A DNA stretch of 64,000 bases from Huaxiibacter chinensis (GTDB lineage Bacteria; Pseudomonadota; Gammaproteobacteria; Enterobacterales; Enterobacteriaceae): assembly GCF_022171985.1 (NCBI RefSeq), contig NZ_JAJVHF010000001.1:186001-250000 (forward strand), read 5' to 3'. Each line of letters begins with the position of its first letter. The first letter of the stretch is position 1. Under the pieces are notes generated by a model. It searched no databases. It saw only the letters and a list, made by a program, of their open reading frames with translations, and was not told where the DNA came from. The position numbers and the translations under genes are program-made. Below are positions 44,676 through 53,681 of the stretch, in pieces.

Positions 44676-45971
44676 ATGAAACGTGTTTCTCAACTGACCG
44701 CGCTGACCCTCGCCCTGGGTTTCGCCTCTTTTTCTTCGCTTGCCGCTGAGATGACGCTCACGCAACTTCAACAGCAAAAGGGCGCGGTGATTGATACCCG
44801 CCCCAGCGCGTTTTACAACGGCTGGCCCCAGACGCTGAACGGGCCTTCCGGCCATGAACCGGCCGCGCTGAATCTCTCCGCCTCGTGGCTTGGCAAGATG
44901 AGCGACGAACAACTTACCCGCTGGGCCGCGCAGCATCATCTGGCCGCCGATGCGCCTCTTGCGCTGTATGGCGCCGAGGCCGACCGCCAGGCGGTAAAAG
45001 CACGTCTCAACAAGGCCGGTTTTCAGCATATCTCTCTGCTCAGCGATGCGCTGCGCCATCCCGAACGTCTGCAACGCCTGCCGCATTTTGAGCAGCTGGT
45101 TTACCCACAGTGGATCCATCAGCTTCAGCAAGGCAAGCCGGTGGTTGCTGCCCCCGCGGGCGAGTGGAAAATAATTGAAGCCGCCTGGGGCGCACCGAAA
45201 TTCTATCTTCTGAACCATATTCCCGGCGCAGGCTATATCGACACGAACGACGTCGAAAGCGAACCGCTGTGGAATAAAGTCTCTGATGAAAAGCTTAAAG
45301 CGCTGCTGGCAAAACAGGGTATTCGGCATGACACCACCGTCATTCTTTACGGGCGTGATGTGTATGCCGCCGCGCGAGTCGCCCAGATCATGCTTTACGC
45401 AGGCGTGAAGGATGTCCGGATCCTGGATGGCGGCTGGAAAAGCTGGGCCGATGCAGGTCTGCCGGTTGAGCGTGGCATGCCGGCCCCTGTTCAACCAGCA
45501 GAGGATTTTGGCGCGCCGATCCCGGGTCAGCCGCAGCTGATGGTGGATATGGAGCAGGCCCGCAGTATGCTGCATCGCCAGGATGCCTCACTGGTGAGTA
45601 TTCGGTCATGGCCGGAATTTATCGGTGAAACCAGCGGCTATAGCTACATCAAACCAAAAGGTGAAATCGCGGGCGCGCGCTGGGGGCACGCAGGCAGCGA
45701 TGCCACACATATGGAGGATTTTCACAATCCGGACGGAACCATGCGTAGCGCCGATGATATTGCCGCGATGTGGAAGCAGTGGAATATTTCGCCAGACCAG
45801 CACGTTGCCTTTTACTGTGGCACCGGCTGGCGGGCGTCAGAAACCTTCATGTATGCGCGGGCAATGGGCTGGAACAACATCGCCGTCTATGATGGCGGCT
45901 GGTACGAGTGGAGCAGCCACCCCAAAAATCCGGTGACTACCGGCCCTGTGACACCGGAACAGACGCGTTAG
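44676..45971 (+). CDS. ynjE: Periplasmic thiosulfate sulfurtransferase YnjE
   Basis: 431 residues (E. coli 435). Signal peptide cleaved near SLAAE (~residue 24), then three rhodanese-like domains; only the last has the active-site loop CGTGWR with Cys381. Molybdopterin-linked or other sulfur transfer has been proposed for E. coli YnjE. It lies 77 bp after ynjD, possibly the same transcript, and its stop overlaps ynjF tail to tail. Confidence 0.93.
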   Translation: MKRVSQLTALTLALGFASFSSLAAEMTLTQLQQQKGAVIDTRPSAFYNGWPQTLNGPSGHEPAALNLSASWLGKMSDEQLTRWAAQHHLAADAPLALYGAEADRQAVKARLNKAGFQHISLLSDALRHPERLQRLPHFEQLVYPQWIHQLQQGKPVVAAPAGEWKIIEAAWGAPKFYLLNHIPGAGYIDTNDVESEPLWNKVSDEKLKALLAKQGIRHDTTVILYGRDVYAAARVAQIMLYAGVKDVRILDGGWKSWADAGLPVERGMPAPVQPAEDFGAPIPGQPQLMVDMEQARSMLHRQDASLVSIRSWPEFIGETSGYSYIKPKGEIAGARWGHAGSDATHMEDFHNPDGTMRSADDIAAMWKQWNISPDQHVAFYCGTGWRASETFMYARAMGWNNIAVYDGGWYEWSSHPKNPVTTGPVTPEQTR

Positions 45972-46585
45972 GGCCTGAGCGCTTTTAGCGTCTGATATCC
46001 GCTCCAGATGCGCGTTGTGGTGGTCAACCAGCACAACGCGCCAAACACCCAGGCAAACAGTGCGAAATGCGTCGGAAACAGGCAGCACAGCACAAACAGC
46101 AGGATGGTCTCCGTCCCTTCCGTTAAGCCGCCAATATAATAAAACGACTTGTGCGCATAGCCTGGATTTTCAATATTATGTCGGGATGCCAGCGCCGCAA
46201 AGGCCAGAAAGCTGCTTCCCGTTCCAATAAAGGCAAACAGCAGCCAGCCCGCCGCCAGAGCATTGTCGACCGGTGCGGCAAGCGCAAAACCAAACGGCAC
46301 CAGCGCATAGAATAAAAAGTCGAGGGCGATATCAAGAAACCCTCCCGCATCGGTAAGTCCTCTGCGACGGGCTAAGGCACCGTCCAGGCCATCCAGCAGC
46401 CGGTTCAGCAGGATGGCCACCAGTGCGGCGCTATAATGCCCCAACGCCAGCAACGGCAGCGCCAGCGCCCCGAGAGCAAAGCCCAGCAGGGTCAACCGAT
46501 CGGGCGTGATGCCCGGTCTGTCCACTGCCGCCGCGACGCGATTCAACAGCGGCTTCAGGCGGGGGTGCAAATGCCGGTCAAACAT
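45968..46585 (-). CDS. ynjF: CDP-alcohol phosphatidyltransferase YnjF
   Basis: 205 residues (E. coli 206). Membrane enzyme of the CDP-alcohol phosphotransferase family, with the signature D-G-x2-A-R-x8-G-x3-D-x3-D in LDGLDGALARRRGLTDAGGFLDIALD (first Asp ~residue 64) and ~5 hydrophobic helices. Substrate alcohol unknown. The ATG lies inside the end of ynjA (8-bp overlap), so the two form a small operon. Confidence 0.93.
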   Translation of the reverse strand: MFDRHLHPRLKPLLNRVAAAVDRPGITPDRLTLLGFALGALALPLLALGHYSAALVAILLNRLLDGLDGALARRRGLTDAGGFLDIALDFLFYALVPFGFALAAPVDNALAAGWLLFAFIGTGSSFLAFAALASRHNIENPGYAHKSFYYIGGLTEGTETILLFVLCCLFPTHFALFAWVFGALCWLTTTTRIWSGYQTLKALRP

Positions 46586-47147
46586 GCGGTTTTCCTTTCA
46601 GTCCGTCACACAGCCCTTGAGCGGGTATATCCAGCGCGGCATTAAAACGAGCGGATAAGTTCTGGAAAGCAATCAACGCGGTCATTTCTGCAATGGCCTC
46701 ATCGCGGTAGTAGCGTTTTAGCGCCGTTTTAATCGCGTCGCTCACCTGTGGCGGCGTCGCCGTGGTGGCCTCCGCATAGGCCAGTGCCGCGCGCTCTTCG
46801 GGGCTGAATAACGCAGATGACTGCCAGTGGCTAACCGCCTGCACTTTATCCATCGCACCGCAGCGCTCGGCCAGCCGCAGACTGTTGGCATCAATGCAAA
46901 AAGCGCAGTGGCACAGCTGAGAGATCCGGGTCTGAAGCAGCGCTCGCAGCGCCGGATTCAGCCGCGCGTTGCGGCGTTCAAGGAACCCGACAAAAAGGGC
47001 CACCAGCCAGAAAAGACGAGGCATTCGTCCCCACCAGCGGGTGGGATTGAGCACCACACCAAAATGCTTTTTCTGCATGGCGGCGACAGGCCTGATACTG
47101 ACGGGCAGGGATTCGAGGGGCTTGACCCAGGCGGACGACTCTTTCAC
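46578..47147 (-). CDS. ynjA: Carboxymuconolactone decarboxylase-like protein YnjA
   Basis: 189 residues from a GTG at 47147 with AGGAGAAT upstream; ~38 more codons are open but unsupported. AhpD/CMD-like fold with the redox pair C-x2-C in LCHCAFCID and the downstream EERAALAYAE helix. Matches E. coli YnjA (182 aa; NLSARFNAALDIPAQGLC). In E. coli ynjA lies before ynjB on the other side of the cluster; here it is on the minus strand, coupled to ynjF. Likely a hydroperoxide- or thiol-handling protein; function unproven. Confidence 0.85.
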   Translation of the reverse strand: MKESSAWVKPLESLPVSIRPVAAMQKKHFGVVLNPTRWWGRMPRLFWLVALFVGFLERRNARLNPALRALLQTRISQLCHCAFCIDANSLRLAERCGAMDKVQAVSHWQSSALFSPEERAALAYAEATTATPPQVSDAIKTALKRYYRDEAIAEMTALIAFQNLSARFNAALDIPAQGLCDGLKGKPHV

Positions 47148-47222
47148 CGGATTCTCCTGATAGCTGGACTCTTTGCAAGCGCACGATAATATGTCGTTTT
47201 TACCGATCAGATATTGATAACC

Positions 47223-47639
47223 ATGCTGAAAACGCTCGATGTTGTTGCCGCCATTATTGAACAAGATGGCAAAATTTTACTGGCTCAGCGCCCGGACCAC
47301 GCGGATCAGCCCGGAATGTGGGAATTTGCCGGGGGAAAAGTGGAGTCAGGGGAAACGCAACCCGAGGCGCTCATACGCGAACTGCGCGAAGAGCTGGGCA
47401 TTGAGGCCCGCCCTGCCCGCTATGTTGCCAGCCATCAGCGAGAGGTGTCGCAGCGGATGATCCACCTGCATGCCTGGCATGTGCCTGAGTACACCGGTAC
47501 GCCCACCGCTCTGCATCATAGCCAGCTGGTATGGTGTACGCCTGAGGCGGCTTTCACCTATGACCTGGCCCCGGCGGATATCCCCCTGCTGGACGCGTTT
47601 ATCCTTTTACGCGCCGCCAGACCAGCGGATTCGTGCTGA
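47223..47639 (+). CDS. nudG: Nudix pyrophosphohydrolase NudG (CTP/5-hydroxy-CTP)
   Basis: 138 residues from ATG 47223 (an upstream in-frame TTG is possible; E. coli 135). Hydrolyses oxidised pyrimidine nucleotides such as 5-OH-dCTP, cleaning the nucleotide pool. Nudix box GGKVESGETQPEALIRELREELGIE is complete (residues ~37-61). No strong SD. Its 3' end overlaps ynjH by 41 bp, tail to tail. Confidence 0.93.
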   Translation: MLKTLDVVAAIIEQDGKILLAQRPDHADQPGMWEFAGGKVESGETQPEALIRELREELGIEARPARYVASHQREVSQRMIHLHAWHVPEYTGTPTALHHSQLVWCTPEAAFTYDLAPADIPLLDAFILLRAARPADSC

Positions 47640-47871
47640 TGGTGCGTTCATCGCGCTGACACTGCAACAAAATGCCGTCCGCTTTGACCACCGCCCCTTC
47701 CGAATAATTCTGATCCTGATAAATGCAGCACTGATTGCACGGCTGCGCGCGCTGGCCGCCTGAGCTAAAGACCTCCGGCGGAATATTCACGTCGACATCC
47801 GGGCGCAGGCGGTCGGCCTGAGCCCCCGTGCAGAGTAAAGCAAACAGTGCGGTGACGAGGTAACGGTTCAT
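47599..47871 (-). CDS. ynjH: Secreted protein YnjH (DUF1496)
   Basis: 90 residues from MNRYLV, the E. coli length; an ATG two codons earlier with AAGGAAGAG is an alternative and the frame is open for ~65 codons more. Signal peptide to ~residue 18 (GAQAD); mature DUF1496 part with a C-x2-CC motif (CNQCCIYQDQNYSEGA). Unknown role. Divergent from gdhA. Confidence 0.88.
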   Translation of the reverse strand: MNRYLVTALFALLCTGAQADRLRPDVDVNIPPEVFSSGGQRAQPCNQCCIYQDQNYSEGAVVKADGILLQCQRDERTISTNPLVWRRVKG

Positions 47872-48097
47872 TGACATCTCTTCCTTTTTTGTCCTGTTAA
47901 TGACTATAACGGTAATCCCGGGCCGAACCTTTAATTTCTGCATCATCGTTTTTTGTGATGACAGGCATCCGATAATGAATTTCCCTTTCAGCGCCAATTT
48001 CTGCTTGCCTCGCAAAGCGGTACGGGTGTTATAGTCGAAAAACAACCTAAAACGCCTACACAACATACAAAATTTATTATAAGAGGTTCTTATATCT

Positions 48098-49441
48098 ATG
48101 GATCAGACACGCTCTCTGGACTCGTTTTTAACCCATGTTCAACAACGCGACCCGCATCAGAGTGAGTTTGCGCAGGCCGTACGCGAGGTAATGACTACCC
48201 TGTGGCCGTTTCTCGAAGAAAACCCCCGCTATCGTCAGATGTCTTTACTGGAGCGTCTTGTAGAACCCGAGCGTGTCATTCAGTTCCGCGTGGTCTGGGT
48301 CGACGATCGCAATCAGGTTCAGGTTAACCGGGCCTGGCGCGTGCAGTTTAACTCTGCCATCGGCCCTTTTAAGGGCGGTATGCGTTTCCACCCGTCGGTC
48401 AATTTATCGATCCTGAAATTCCTCGGCTTTGAGCAGACGTTTAAAAATGCCCTGACCACGCTGCCTATGGGTGGCGGCAAAGGCGGCAGCGACTTTGATC
48501 CAAAAGGCAAAAGCGAAGGCGAAGTGATGCGGTTCTGTCAGGCGCTGATGACTGAACTGTATCGTCATCTGGGGCCGGATACCGACGTGCCGGCCGGCGA
48601 TATCGGCGTGGGCGGGCGCGAAGTGGGCTTTATGGCCGGGATGATGAAAAAGCTCTCTAATAACAGCGCCTGCGTCTTCACCGGCAAAGGGTTGTCATTT
48701 GGCGGCAGCCTGATTCGACCGGAAGCGACCGGCTATGGGCTGGTCTATTTCACCGAAGCGATGCTTAAACGCCACGGTCTTGGTTTCGAAGGCATGCGCG
48801 TGGCGGTGTCAGGGTCGGGCAACGTGGCGCAATATGCGATTGAGAAAGCGATGCAGTTTGGCGCCCGCGTGATCACCGCATCCGACTCCAGCGGCACCGT
48901 GGTGGATGAAGCAGGCTTCACGACCGAAAAACTGGCGCGGTTGTGCGAAATCAAAGCCAGCCGCGACGGTCGCGTCGCCGACTATGCGCGTGAATTTGGC
49001 CTGACTTATCTGGAAGGCAAACAGCCCTGGTCGGTGCCGGTTGATATCGCGCTGCCGTGCGCCACGCAAAACGAGCTGGATGCCGATGCCGCGCAGCAGC
49101 TGATCGCCAATGGTGTTAAAGCCGTGGCCGAAGGGGCCAACATGCCGACCACCATTGAAGCGACCGATCTGTTCCTGGAGGCGGGCGTCCTGTTTGCGCC
49201 AGGGAAAGCCGCAAATGCCGGTGGCGTGGCCACCTCAGGGCTGGAGATGGCACAAAACGCGGCGCGAATGGGCTGGAAGGCAGAGAAAGTGGATGCCCGA
49301 CTGCACCACATCATGCTCGATATTCACCATGCGTGCGTCGAGTACGGTGGCGAAGAAGCGCAAACCAATTACGTGCGCGGAGCAAATATCGCCGGGTTCG
49401 TGAAGGTCGCCGACGCAATGATCGGCCAGGGTGTAATCTGA
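48098..49441 (+). CDS. gdhA: NADP-specific glutamate dehydrogenase
   Basis: 447 residues, E. coli length. Reductive amination of 2-oxoglutarate at high ammonia. Substrate loop with the catalytic Lys in PMGGGKGGSDF (~residues 122-132), nucleotide-binding GSGNVAQYA (~242-250), and the C-terminal catalytic-domain return. SD-like AAGAGGTTCTT precedes the start. Ends in a GC hairpin at the border of the sulfatase locus. Confidence 0.98.
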   Translation: MDQTRSLDSFLTHVQQRDPHQSEFAQAVREVMTTLWPFLEENPRYRQMSLLERLVEPERVIQFRVVWVDDRNQVQVNRAWRVQFNSAIGPFKGGMRFHPSVNLSILKFLGFEQTFKNALTTLPMGGGKGGSDFDPKGKSEGEVMRFCQALMTELYRHLGPDTDVPAGDIGVGGREVGFMAGMMKKLSNNSACVFTGKGLSFGGSLIRPEATGYGLVYFTEAMLKRHGLGFEGMRVAVSGSGNVAQYAIEKAMQFGARVITASDSSGTVVDEAGFTTEKLARLCEIKASRDGRVADYAREFGLTYLEGKQPWSVPVDIALPCATQNELDADAAQQLIANGVKAVAEGANMPTTIEATDLFLEAGVLFAPGKAANAGGVATSGLEMAQNAARMGWKAEKVDARLHHIMLDIHHACVEYGGEEAQTNYVRGANIAGFVKVADAMIGQGVI

Positions 49442-49448
49442 TCAAGAT

Positions 49449-49473
49449 GGCCGGGCAGACTTATTGCCCGGCC
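49449..49473. terminator. Hairpin between gdhA and the sulfatase operon
   Basis: GGCCGGGCA / TGCCCGGCC perfect stem, 7-base loop; lies 8 bp past gdhA and includes the stop codon of the minus-strand DUF202 gene. No T-run; probably a shared weak terminator. Confidence 0.5.
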
Positions 49474-49745
49474 AGGTTGCCCGCCACGCCGGAAAGCGCA
49501 ATCAGCAGCAACAGCGCGATGCCGGTGACCAGACCCGCAATCAGGCTGATACGCCCTCTCGCCACCCCCACCAGCATTGCCGCACCCGTCAGAATCAGCA
49601 GCAGCGCGCTGATTCCATGCAGCGGCTCGCTATTGTGAAACCAGATGCGCAGGCATAACAGCCCCGGGATCATCATCGACCATCCGGTACGGCGCCATGA
49701 AAGCAAGGTGCGCTCCGGCTGCAGGCCCGGATCGCGCGGCGTCAT
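49461..49745 (-). CDS. DUF202 membrane protein, YidG-like
   Basis: 94 residues with three hydrophobic helices (~24-34, 44-60, 65-88). N-terminal DPGLQPERTLLSWRRT is the DUF202/YidG signature. Function unknown. It starts in the last codons of the YidH-like gene (ATGA overlap) and closes the six-gene operon. E. coli yidG and yidH likewise lie near a sulfatase and a radical-SAM maturase gene. Confidence 0.82.
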   Translation of the reverse strand: MTPRDPGLQPERTLLSWRRTGWSMMIPGLLCLRIWFHNSEPLHGISALLLILTGAAMLVGVARGRISLIAGLVTGIALLLLIALSGVAGNLAGQ

Positions 49746-50122
49746 GTCCGTGCCTGCCAGAGTAATAGCCCCAGCAGCACTGCCAGGATCACCACCAGTA
49801 ATCCCAGAAACAGCAGCCCCCGCGTGTAGGGGAGATCGCTGTCCAGACGCATGGCATACTCATTTCTGCGCCAGCGTCGCCAGGCGGTGATGCCCATCCA
49901 GCAGGCGGCACACAGCAACAGCCCGGCCAGTGTGAACCTGAGTTCAGCCGAGGCGAGTTGTGGCGAAAACTGTTCGATACCCACCGCACCTGCCATCAGC
50001 GCCAGCGCCGTGCGGATCCATGCCAGAAAGGTGCGTTCATTCGCCAGCGTGAAACGGTAATCCGGCGTTTTTCCCCTCAGCCACCATTTCCCTCGGGGCG
50101 TATTATGATCCTGAAGACTCAC
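49742..50122 (-). CDS. DUF202 membrane protein, YidH-like
   Basis: 126 residues, DUF202 family with signature PDYRFTLANERTFLAWIRTALALMAGAVG (first helix ~31-50), then helices ~62-80 and ~102-122; RNEYAMRLDSDLPYT matches E. coli YidH. Unknown function. Overlaps the regulator gene by 20 bp and its partner by 4 bp, showing co-translation. Confidence 0.85.
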   Translation of the reverse strand: MSLQDHNTPRGKWWLRGKTPDYRFTLANERTFLAWIRTALALMAGAVGIEQFSPQLASAELRFTLAGLLLCAACWMGITAWRRWRRNEYAMRLDSDLPYTRGLLFLGLLVVILAVLLGLLLWQART

Positions 50123-51047
50123 GTTTAATCCTTTCTTTTATCAGCAATTCCTTGATCGACAGCCCGGTAGAGACGCTGTCGCGCAAGTTATGCCGGGTGA
50201 TTTCGGTACAAAGGAACTCAATAATAAACAGTTGGGAAACGCGCGTCGCAATGGAGTCCCCCTGGTGAGGCCCTGCGCTGCCGCTGGTTAACAACCAGGT
50301 ATCAGCAAGTTCGGTCAGCGGCGACTGTGGACTGTGTGTGATCGCCAGACAGTGGGCACCTGCTTTTCTGGCAAGCCGGAACGCATTTACCACTTCCGGT
50401 GTTTCGCCAGAGTGGGAAAACGCCACCACCAGATCCTGAGGTTTAAGATTGGCCAGCTTCAGGGTCATCGTGAAACGATCCGTGTAGGCTTCAGAATCTA
50501 TCCCCTGACGGTTCATTTTATCCCTGGCTTCCATTGCCGACAGGCCGGAGGCGCCAAACCCGACAAACAGAATGCGGTTTGCCGACAGAAAACGGTTCAC
50601 CACCGGATTCACCACTTTCATATCCAGCAGCCCGATGGTTTCGTTGATGGTGGTTTCTACCGTCAGGGCAATTTTTTGCGCCACGTCGTTACGTGAATCA
50701 TCCAGGAAAATATCCGGCGAGGCGGGTAACGTCTGCTCGCTCTCTTCCAGCAGTTCACGCTTAAGGGCCGTCTTCAGATTAAGTAATCCGCCATAGCCAA
50801 TTTTTTTGCAGAATCGCACAATGGTGGCTTCGCTGATCTGTACCGCCTCTGCCAGCTTGCTGACCGGCATTTGCGCCACTTGCGCGGGCTGTTGAAGAAT
50901 AAACTCCGCAATATGGCGATCCGTATCGCTTAACCCGCTCAGGATATTGCTGATATACACGCGGACATTTTCCCGGTTTACGCTCATAGTGACGTTCTGC
51001 TCTCTCGGCAACAAAGTATCCGGGTATTCTGGCAATCCCGCGTTCAT
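50103..51047 (-). CDS. RpiR/MurR-family transcriptional regulator
   Basis: 314 residues from ATG 51047, which overlaps the epimerase stop (ATGA); an internal ATG at 50987 would give 294, closer to the family norm. N-terminal HTH_6 domain (ISEATIVRFCKKIGYGGLLNLKTALK) and C-terminal SIS sugar-phosphate-binding domain (FVGFGASGLSAMEARDKM, VVAFSHSGETPEVV). It probably senses a phosphosugar made by the neighbouring PTS and controls the divergent promoters at 55.2-55.4 kb. Confidence 0.88.
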   Translation of the reverse strand: MNAGLPEYPDTLLPREQNVTMSVNRENVRVYISNILSGLSDTDRHIAEFILQQPAQVAQMPVSKLAEAVQISEATIVRFCKKIGYGGLLNLKTALKRELLEESEQTLPASPDIFLDDSRNDVAQKIALTVETTINETIGLLDMKVVNPVVNRFLSANRILFVGFGASGLSAMEARDKMNRQGIDSEAYTDRFTMTLKLANLKPQDLVVAFSHSGETPEVVNAFRLARKAGAHCLAITHSPQSPLTELADTWLLTSGSAGPHQGDSIATRVSQLFIIEFLCTEITRHNLRDSVSTGLSIKELLIKERIKRESSGS

Positions 51048-51910
51048 GCGTCCACCGCAAAACGCAACCGGGTGCGAAACGTTTCCTGCTGCCCCGCGAG
51101 CAGGCGCTGCATGCCGCGCTTTCCTGCCGCCTGTCCGTCAAAATCCGGCGCGTCGGTGGTTCCCGCGAGCGGTTCGATACAGAGCAAATCCTCACCCGGG
51201 ATCCCCCAGAGCGCCAGCCAGGGGTAATTGAACGTTTCAACCTTTACGACCAGCGTTCCGTCCGGGCCCCGCACCGCGATCTGCTGGCCTTCACAGACGC
51301 CGAAATAGACTGCACCGCCCTGAAAAGTAGTTTCAGTGAGCGCAAAGCGGTGCAGCAACGGTTGGTTGTCCGGCACCGTCAGGGTGCGGTCGCGGGTATA
51401 GAACGGTCCGCCAGCCGGGCCTGGGCCAAAGTCGACACACCAGCCAGCACGGCTGGAAACAGGCAGCGCCAGGCCGGGGTGCCAGCCGAGCGAATACGCA
51501 AACGTCGTGTCATCCTCGTTAACGACGCACTGGCTGACGGAAAGCCCCTCCTCGTCGAGCTTAAAAGAGATCCGAACGCGCCAGCGATAAGGCCATACCG
51601 CCTGGGTCTGCGGGGTTGCGCTGGCTTCCAGCCGCAGCGTGTCGTGGGTATGTTCCAGACACAAAAAGGGCTGGTGGCGTAAGAAGCCGTGCGCGGGAAG
51701 CGCACAGAAACGGTCACCGATCCAGAGGCCCTGATGGATCAAGCGCCCCACTACCGGAAAAAGCTGAGGAGCCGCGCTATTCCAGACCTTCGGCGTGGCC
51801 GTCCACAGCGCATTCACGCCCCGGCGCTTATCCCACAGGCGGGTTAGCTCGCCGCCTGCCTGGGCAATTTCCGCGCTGAAACGGCTGTTTTCCAGTGTCC
51901 ACGACGTCAT
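51044..51910 (-). CDS. Aldose 1-epimerase-like protein
   Basis: 288 residues from MTSWTLENS; the ATG overlaps the sulfatase stop (TAATG). Aldose 1-epimerase / LacX-like beta-sandwich family: AEIAQAGGELTRLWDKRRG, PQLFPVVGRL, HGFLRHQPF and SLGWHPGLALPV (likely catalytic His residues) and a C-terminal Glu in FNYPWLALWGIPGEDLLCIEPLAG. Would interconvert anomers of the imported or desulfated sugar. No signal peptide, so cytoplasmic. Confidence 0.85.
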   Translation of the reverse strand: MTSWTLENSRFSAEIAQAGGELTRLWDKRRGVNALWTATPKVWNSAAPQLFPVVGRLIHQGLWIGDRFCALPAHGFLRHQPFLCLEHTHDTLRLEASATPQTQAVWPYRWRVRISFKLDEEGLSVSQCVVNEDDTTFAYSLGWHPGLALPVSSRAGWCVDFGPGPAGGPFYTRDRTLTVPDNQPLLHRFALTETTFQGGAVYFGVCEGQQIAVRGPDGTLVVKVETFNYPWLALWGIPGEDLLCIEPLAGTTDAPDFDGQAAGKRGMQRLLAGQQETFRTRLRFAVDA

Positions 51911-53667
51911 TACGCGGTCCTCAGCAGCAATCGCGCCTGGTAGAGGGTCGCCTTGTGGCAATCGCCGGTCAGACAGGTATTAATGAGCACATAAATATCC
52001 TGCTCGGTCACGACCGCACACGCCTCCAGGCGCTCGCGCATCTGCTGACGACAGCCCTGCCCCTCTGCGGCCCGAAGGACAAAGCGCAGCGCCTCCTCCA
52101 CACCAAAATGTTCGCAGCGCAGCGCATCGCCCTCTGCCAGGGTCAGACGCGCCCAGCGCTCGGCAAAGGCCTGTTCGCGCGAATCGCTCAGCGTATCGAG
52201 TTCAAATCGCGTATACAGCTCTGGCGGCGCGTCGTGCGCGTTCATCATGTCGCGCATCGCCTGGGCATAGTGGCGCGTTCGCGAGGGTTCCTGTCGCGGG
52301 GTGAGTTGTCCCGGGTCGGCCCGCAGATCGAAGAGTTTATCGCCAAAGCGCCAGGGATTGAGGTAGCCGAAGGAGGCCGGGATCTGCATCACCTGTGCGC
52401 CTTGCGTAAAGGTGAAACCAGGGTGTATGCGAATGTCGGTCAGATCTTTCACATTAAACATACTGTCGATACGCGTGGGCATCAGGGTGTATTCATAGAG
52501 ATGCGTTTTCCCCTCTTCCCGGGGACAACGCATGTAAACATAATCGCCGTCAGTGATATTAATGTGCCCACCGAAATAGCCGAACAAGGCATAGTCGCGC
52601 ACCGGTGAATCATCGACGATGGCCTGGGTGAGTGGCCTGCCGGTCATGGTTGGGGGGCGAGGCAGGTCAAAATAGTCGAGCAGCGTGGCGGGGATATCTA
52701 TCGTCTGCGCGAGCGCCTGACGTCTGACGCCCTTCACGCCACTGCGCGGATCGCGAATGAAAAAAGGCGTGTTGGCGATCTCGTTATAGACAGGCATGAT
52801 ATTTTTGCCCCACCACTGATGCTCGCCCAACAAAAAACCGTGGTCGGTGCAGACGATAAATAGCGTGTCATCCCACAGGTTGAGGGCTTTAAGCTTATCC
52901 ATGACCTGACCCAGATAATCGTCGCACATGGTGATCAGCGCCTGATAAAACTTCCTGACCTTTTCATCTTCGCTTCCGCCTGGCGCACCGCAGTAATACG
53001 GCACCCAGCCGTCAAACTCCTCTGCACGACACCCGTACTGTGCCAGATATTTGTCAGGCACAAAAAAAGGCTCATGGGGATCAAAACATTCAATTTGCAA
53101 AAACCAGTTATCCTGCTGGTGGTTGGCATCGAGGAACGCCATGCCCTCCTGAAGGGTCCGATGGGTGTAGTGCTCCTCCTGCGTGGGCATGGCGGCGCGA
53201 TTAATCAGATCCTGCGTCATCCTGCCGCTTCGGCGGCGTAACGTCTCGGTATCTTCTGCCCCTTTCCACTGAATGGCAGGTTTCTCAACCCGCCCTTTCC
53301 AGCAATCGCCCTCCTGCCCGCGGATAAACTCGAAGGTGGAATACCGCGTATGATAGGTCGCGCCGCCATCCCGCCAGTAGTGTTTATGATCGGTCACCAG
53401 ATGCGTATGGACGCCAGCCTGACTAAGCGCCTGAAAGGTTGAGAAGTCAAAAGGCTCCATCGGTCCCCAGCTGCGGTGGAGAAAGTTATATCGCCCCGTA
53501 TGCAGCTCCCGACGTGCAGGCATGCACGGCATACTGCCAACGTAAAAGCGATCAAATTGCGCCGACTCTTTGGCCAGGCGGGTAAAGTTGGGCGTGATAG
53601 CATCACCGCCATACGGCGCAAGGTGGTTGCGGGTTAGCGTATCAAACATCAGCATGACTGCTTTCAT
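51910..53667 (-). CDS. Cytoplasmic Cys-type sulfatase
   Basis: 585 residues, type I sulfatase / alkaline phosphatase superfamily, YidJ-like. Sulfatase signature CMPARRELHTGR with Cys48 (C-x-P-x-R), which must be converted to formylglycine for activity. N-terminal metal site MLMFDTLTRNHL (Asp9), second-half metal residues in FIVCTDHGFLLGEHQWWGKN. No signal peptide, so it acts on a sulfate ester or sulfamate inside the cell. 14 bp after the PTS gene; the matching maturase is divergent. Substrate unknown. Confidence 0.9.
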   Translation of the reverse strand: MKAVMLMFDTLTRNHLAPYGGDAITPNFTRLAKESAQFDRFYVGSMPCMPARRELHTGRYNFLHRSWGPMEPFDFSTFQALSQAGVHTHLVTDHKHYWRDGGATYHTRYSTFEFIRGQEGDCWKGRVEKPAIQWKGAEDTETLRRRSGRMTQDLINRAAMPTQEEHYTHRTLQEGMAFLDANHQQDNWFLQIECFDPHEPFFVPDKYLAQYGCRAEEFDGWVPYYCGAPGGSEDEKVRKFYQALITMCDDYLGQVMDKLKALNLWDDTLFIVCTDHGFLLGEHQWWGKNIMPVYNEIANTPFFIRDPRSGVKGVRRQALAQTIDIPATLLDYFDLPRPPTMTGRPLTQAIVDDSPVRDYALFGYFGGHINITDGDYVYMRCPREEGKTHLYEYTLMPTRIDSMFNVKDLTDIRIHPGFTFTQGAQVMQIPASFGYLNPWRFGDKLFDLRADPGQLTPRQEPSRTRHYAQAMRDMMNAHDAPPELYTRFELDTLSDSREQAFAERWARLTLAEGDALRCEHFGVEEALRFVLRAAEGQGCRQQMRERLEACAVVTEQDIYVLINTCLTGDCHKATLYQARLLLRTA

Positions 53668-53681
53668 AAGACATCTCTTCG

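Noticed and set aside
44664..45575. 303-codon minus-strand frame opposite ynjE
   Set aside because: Shadow frame; ynjE has signal peptide, rhodanese motifs and synteny.
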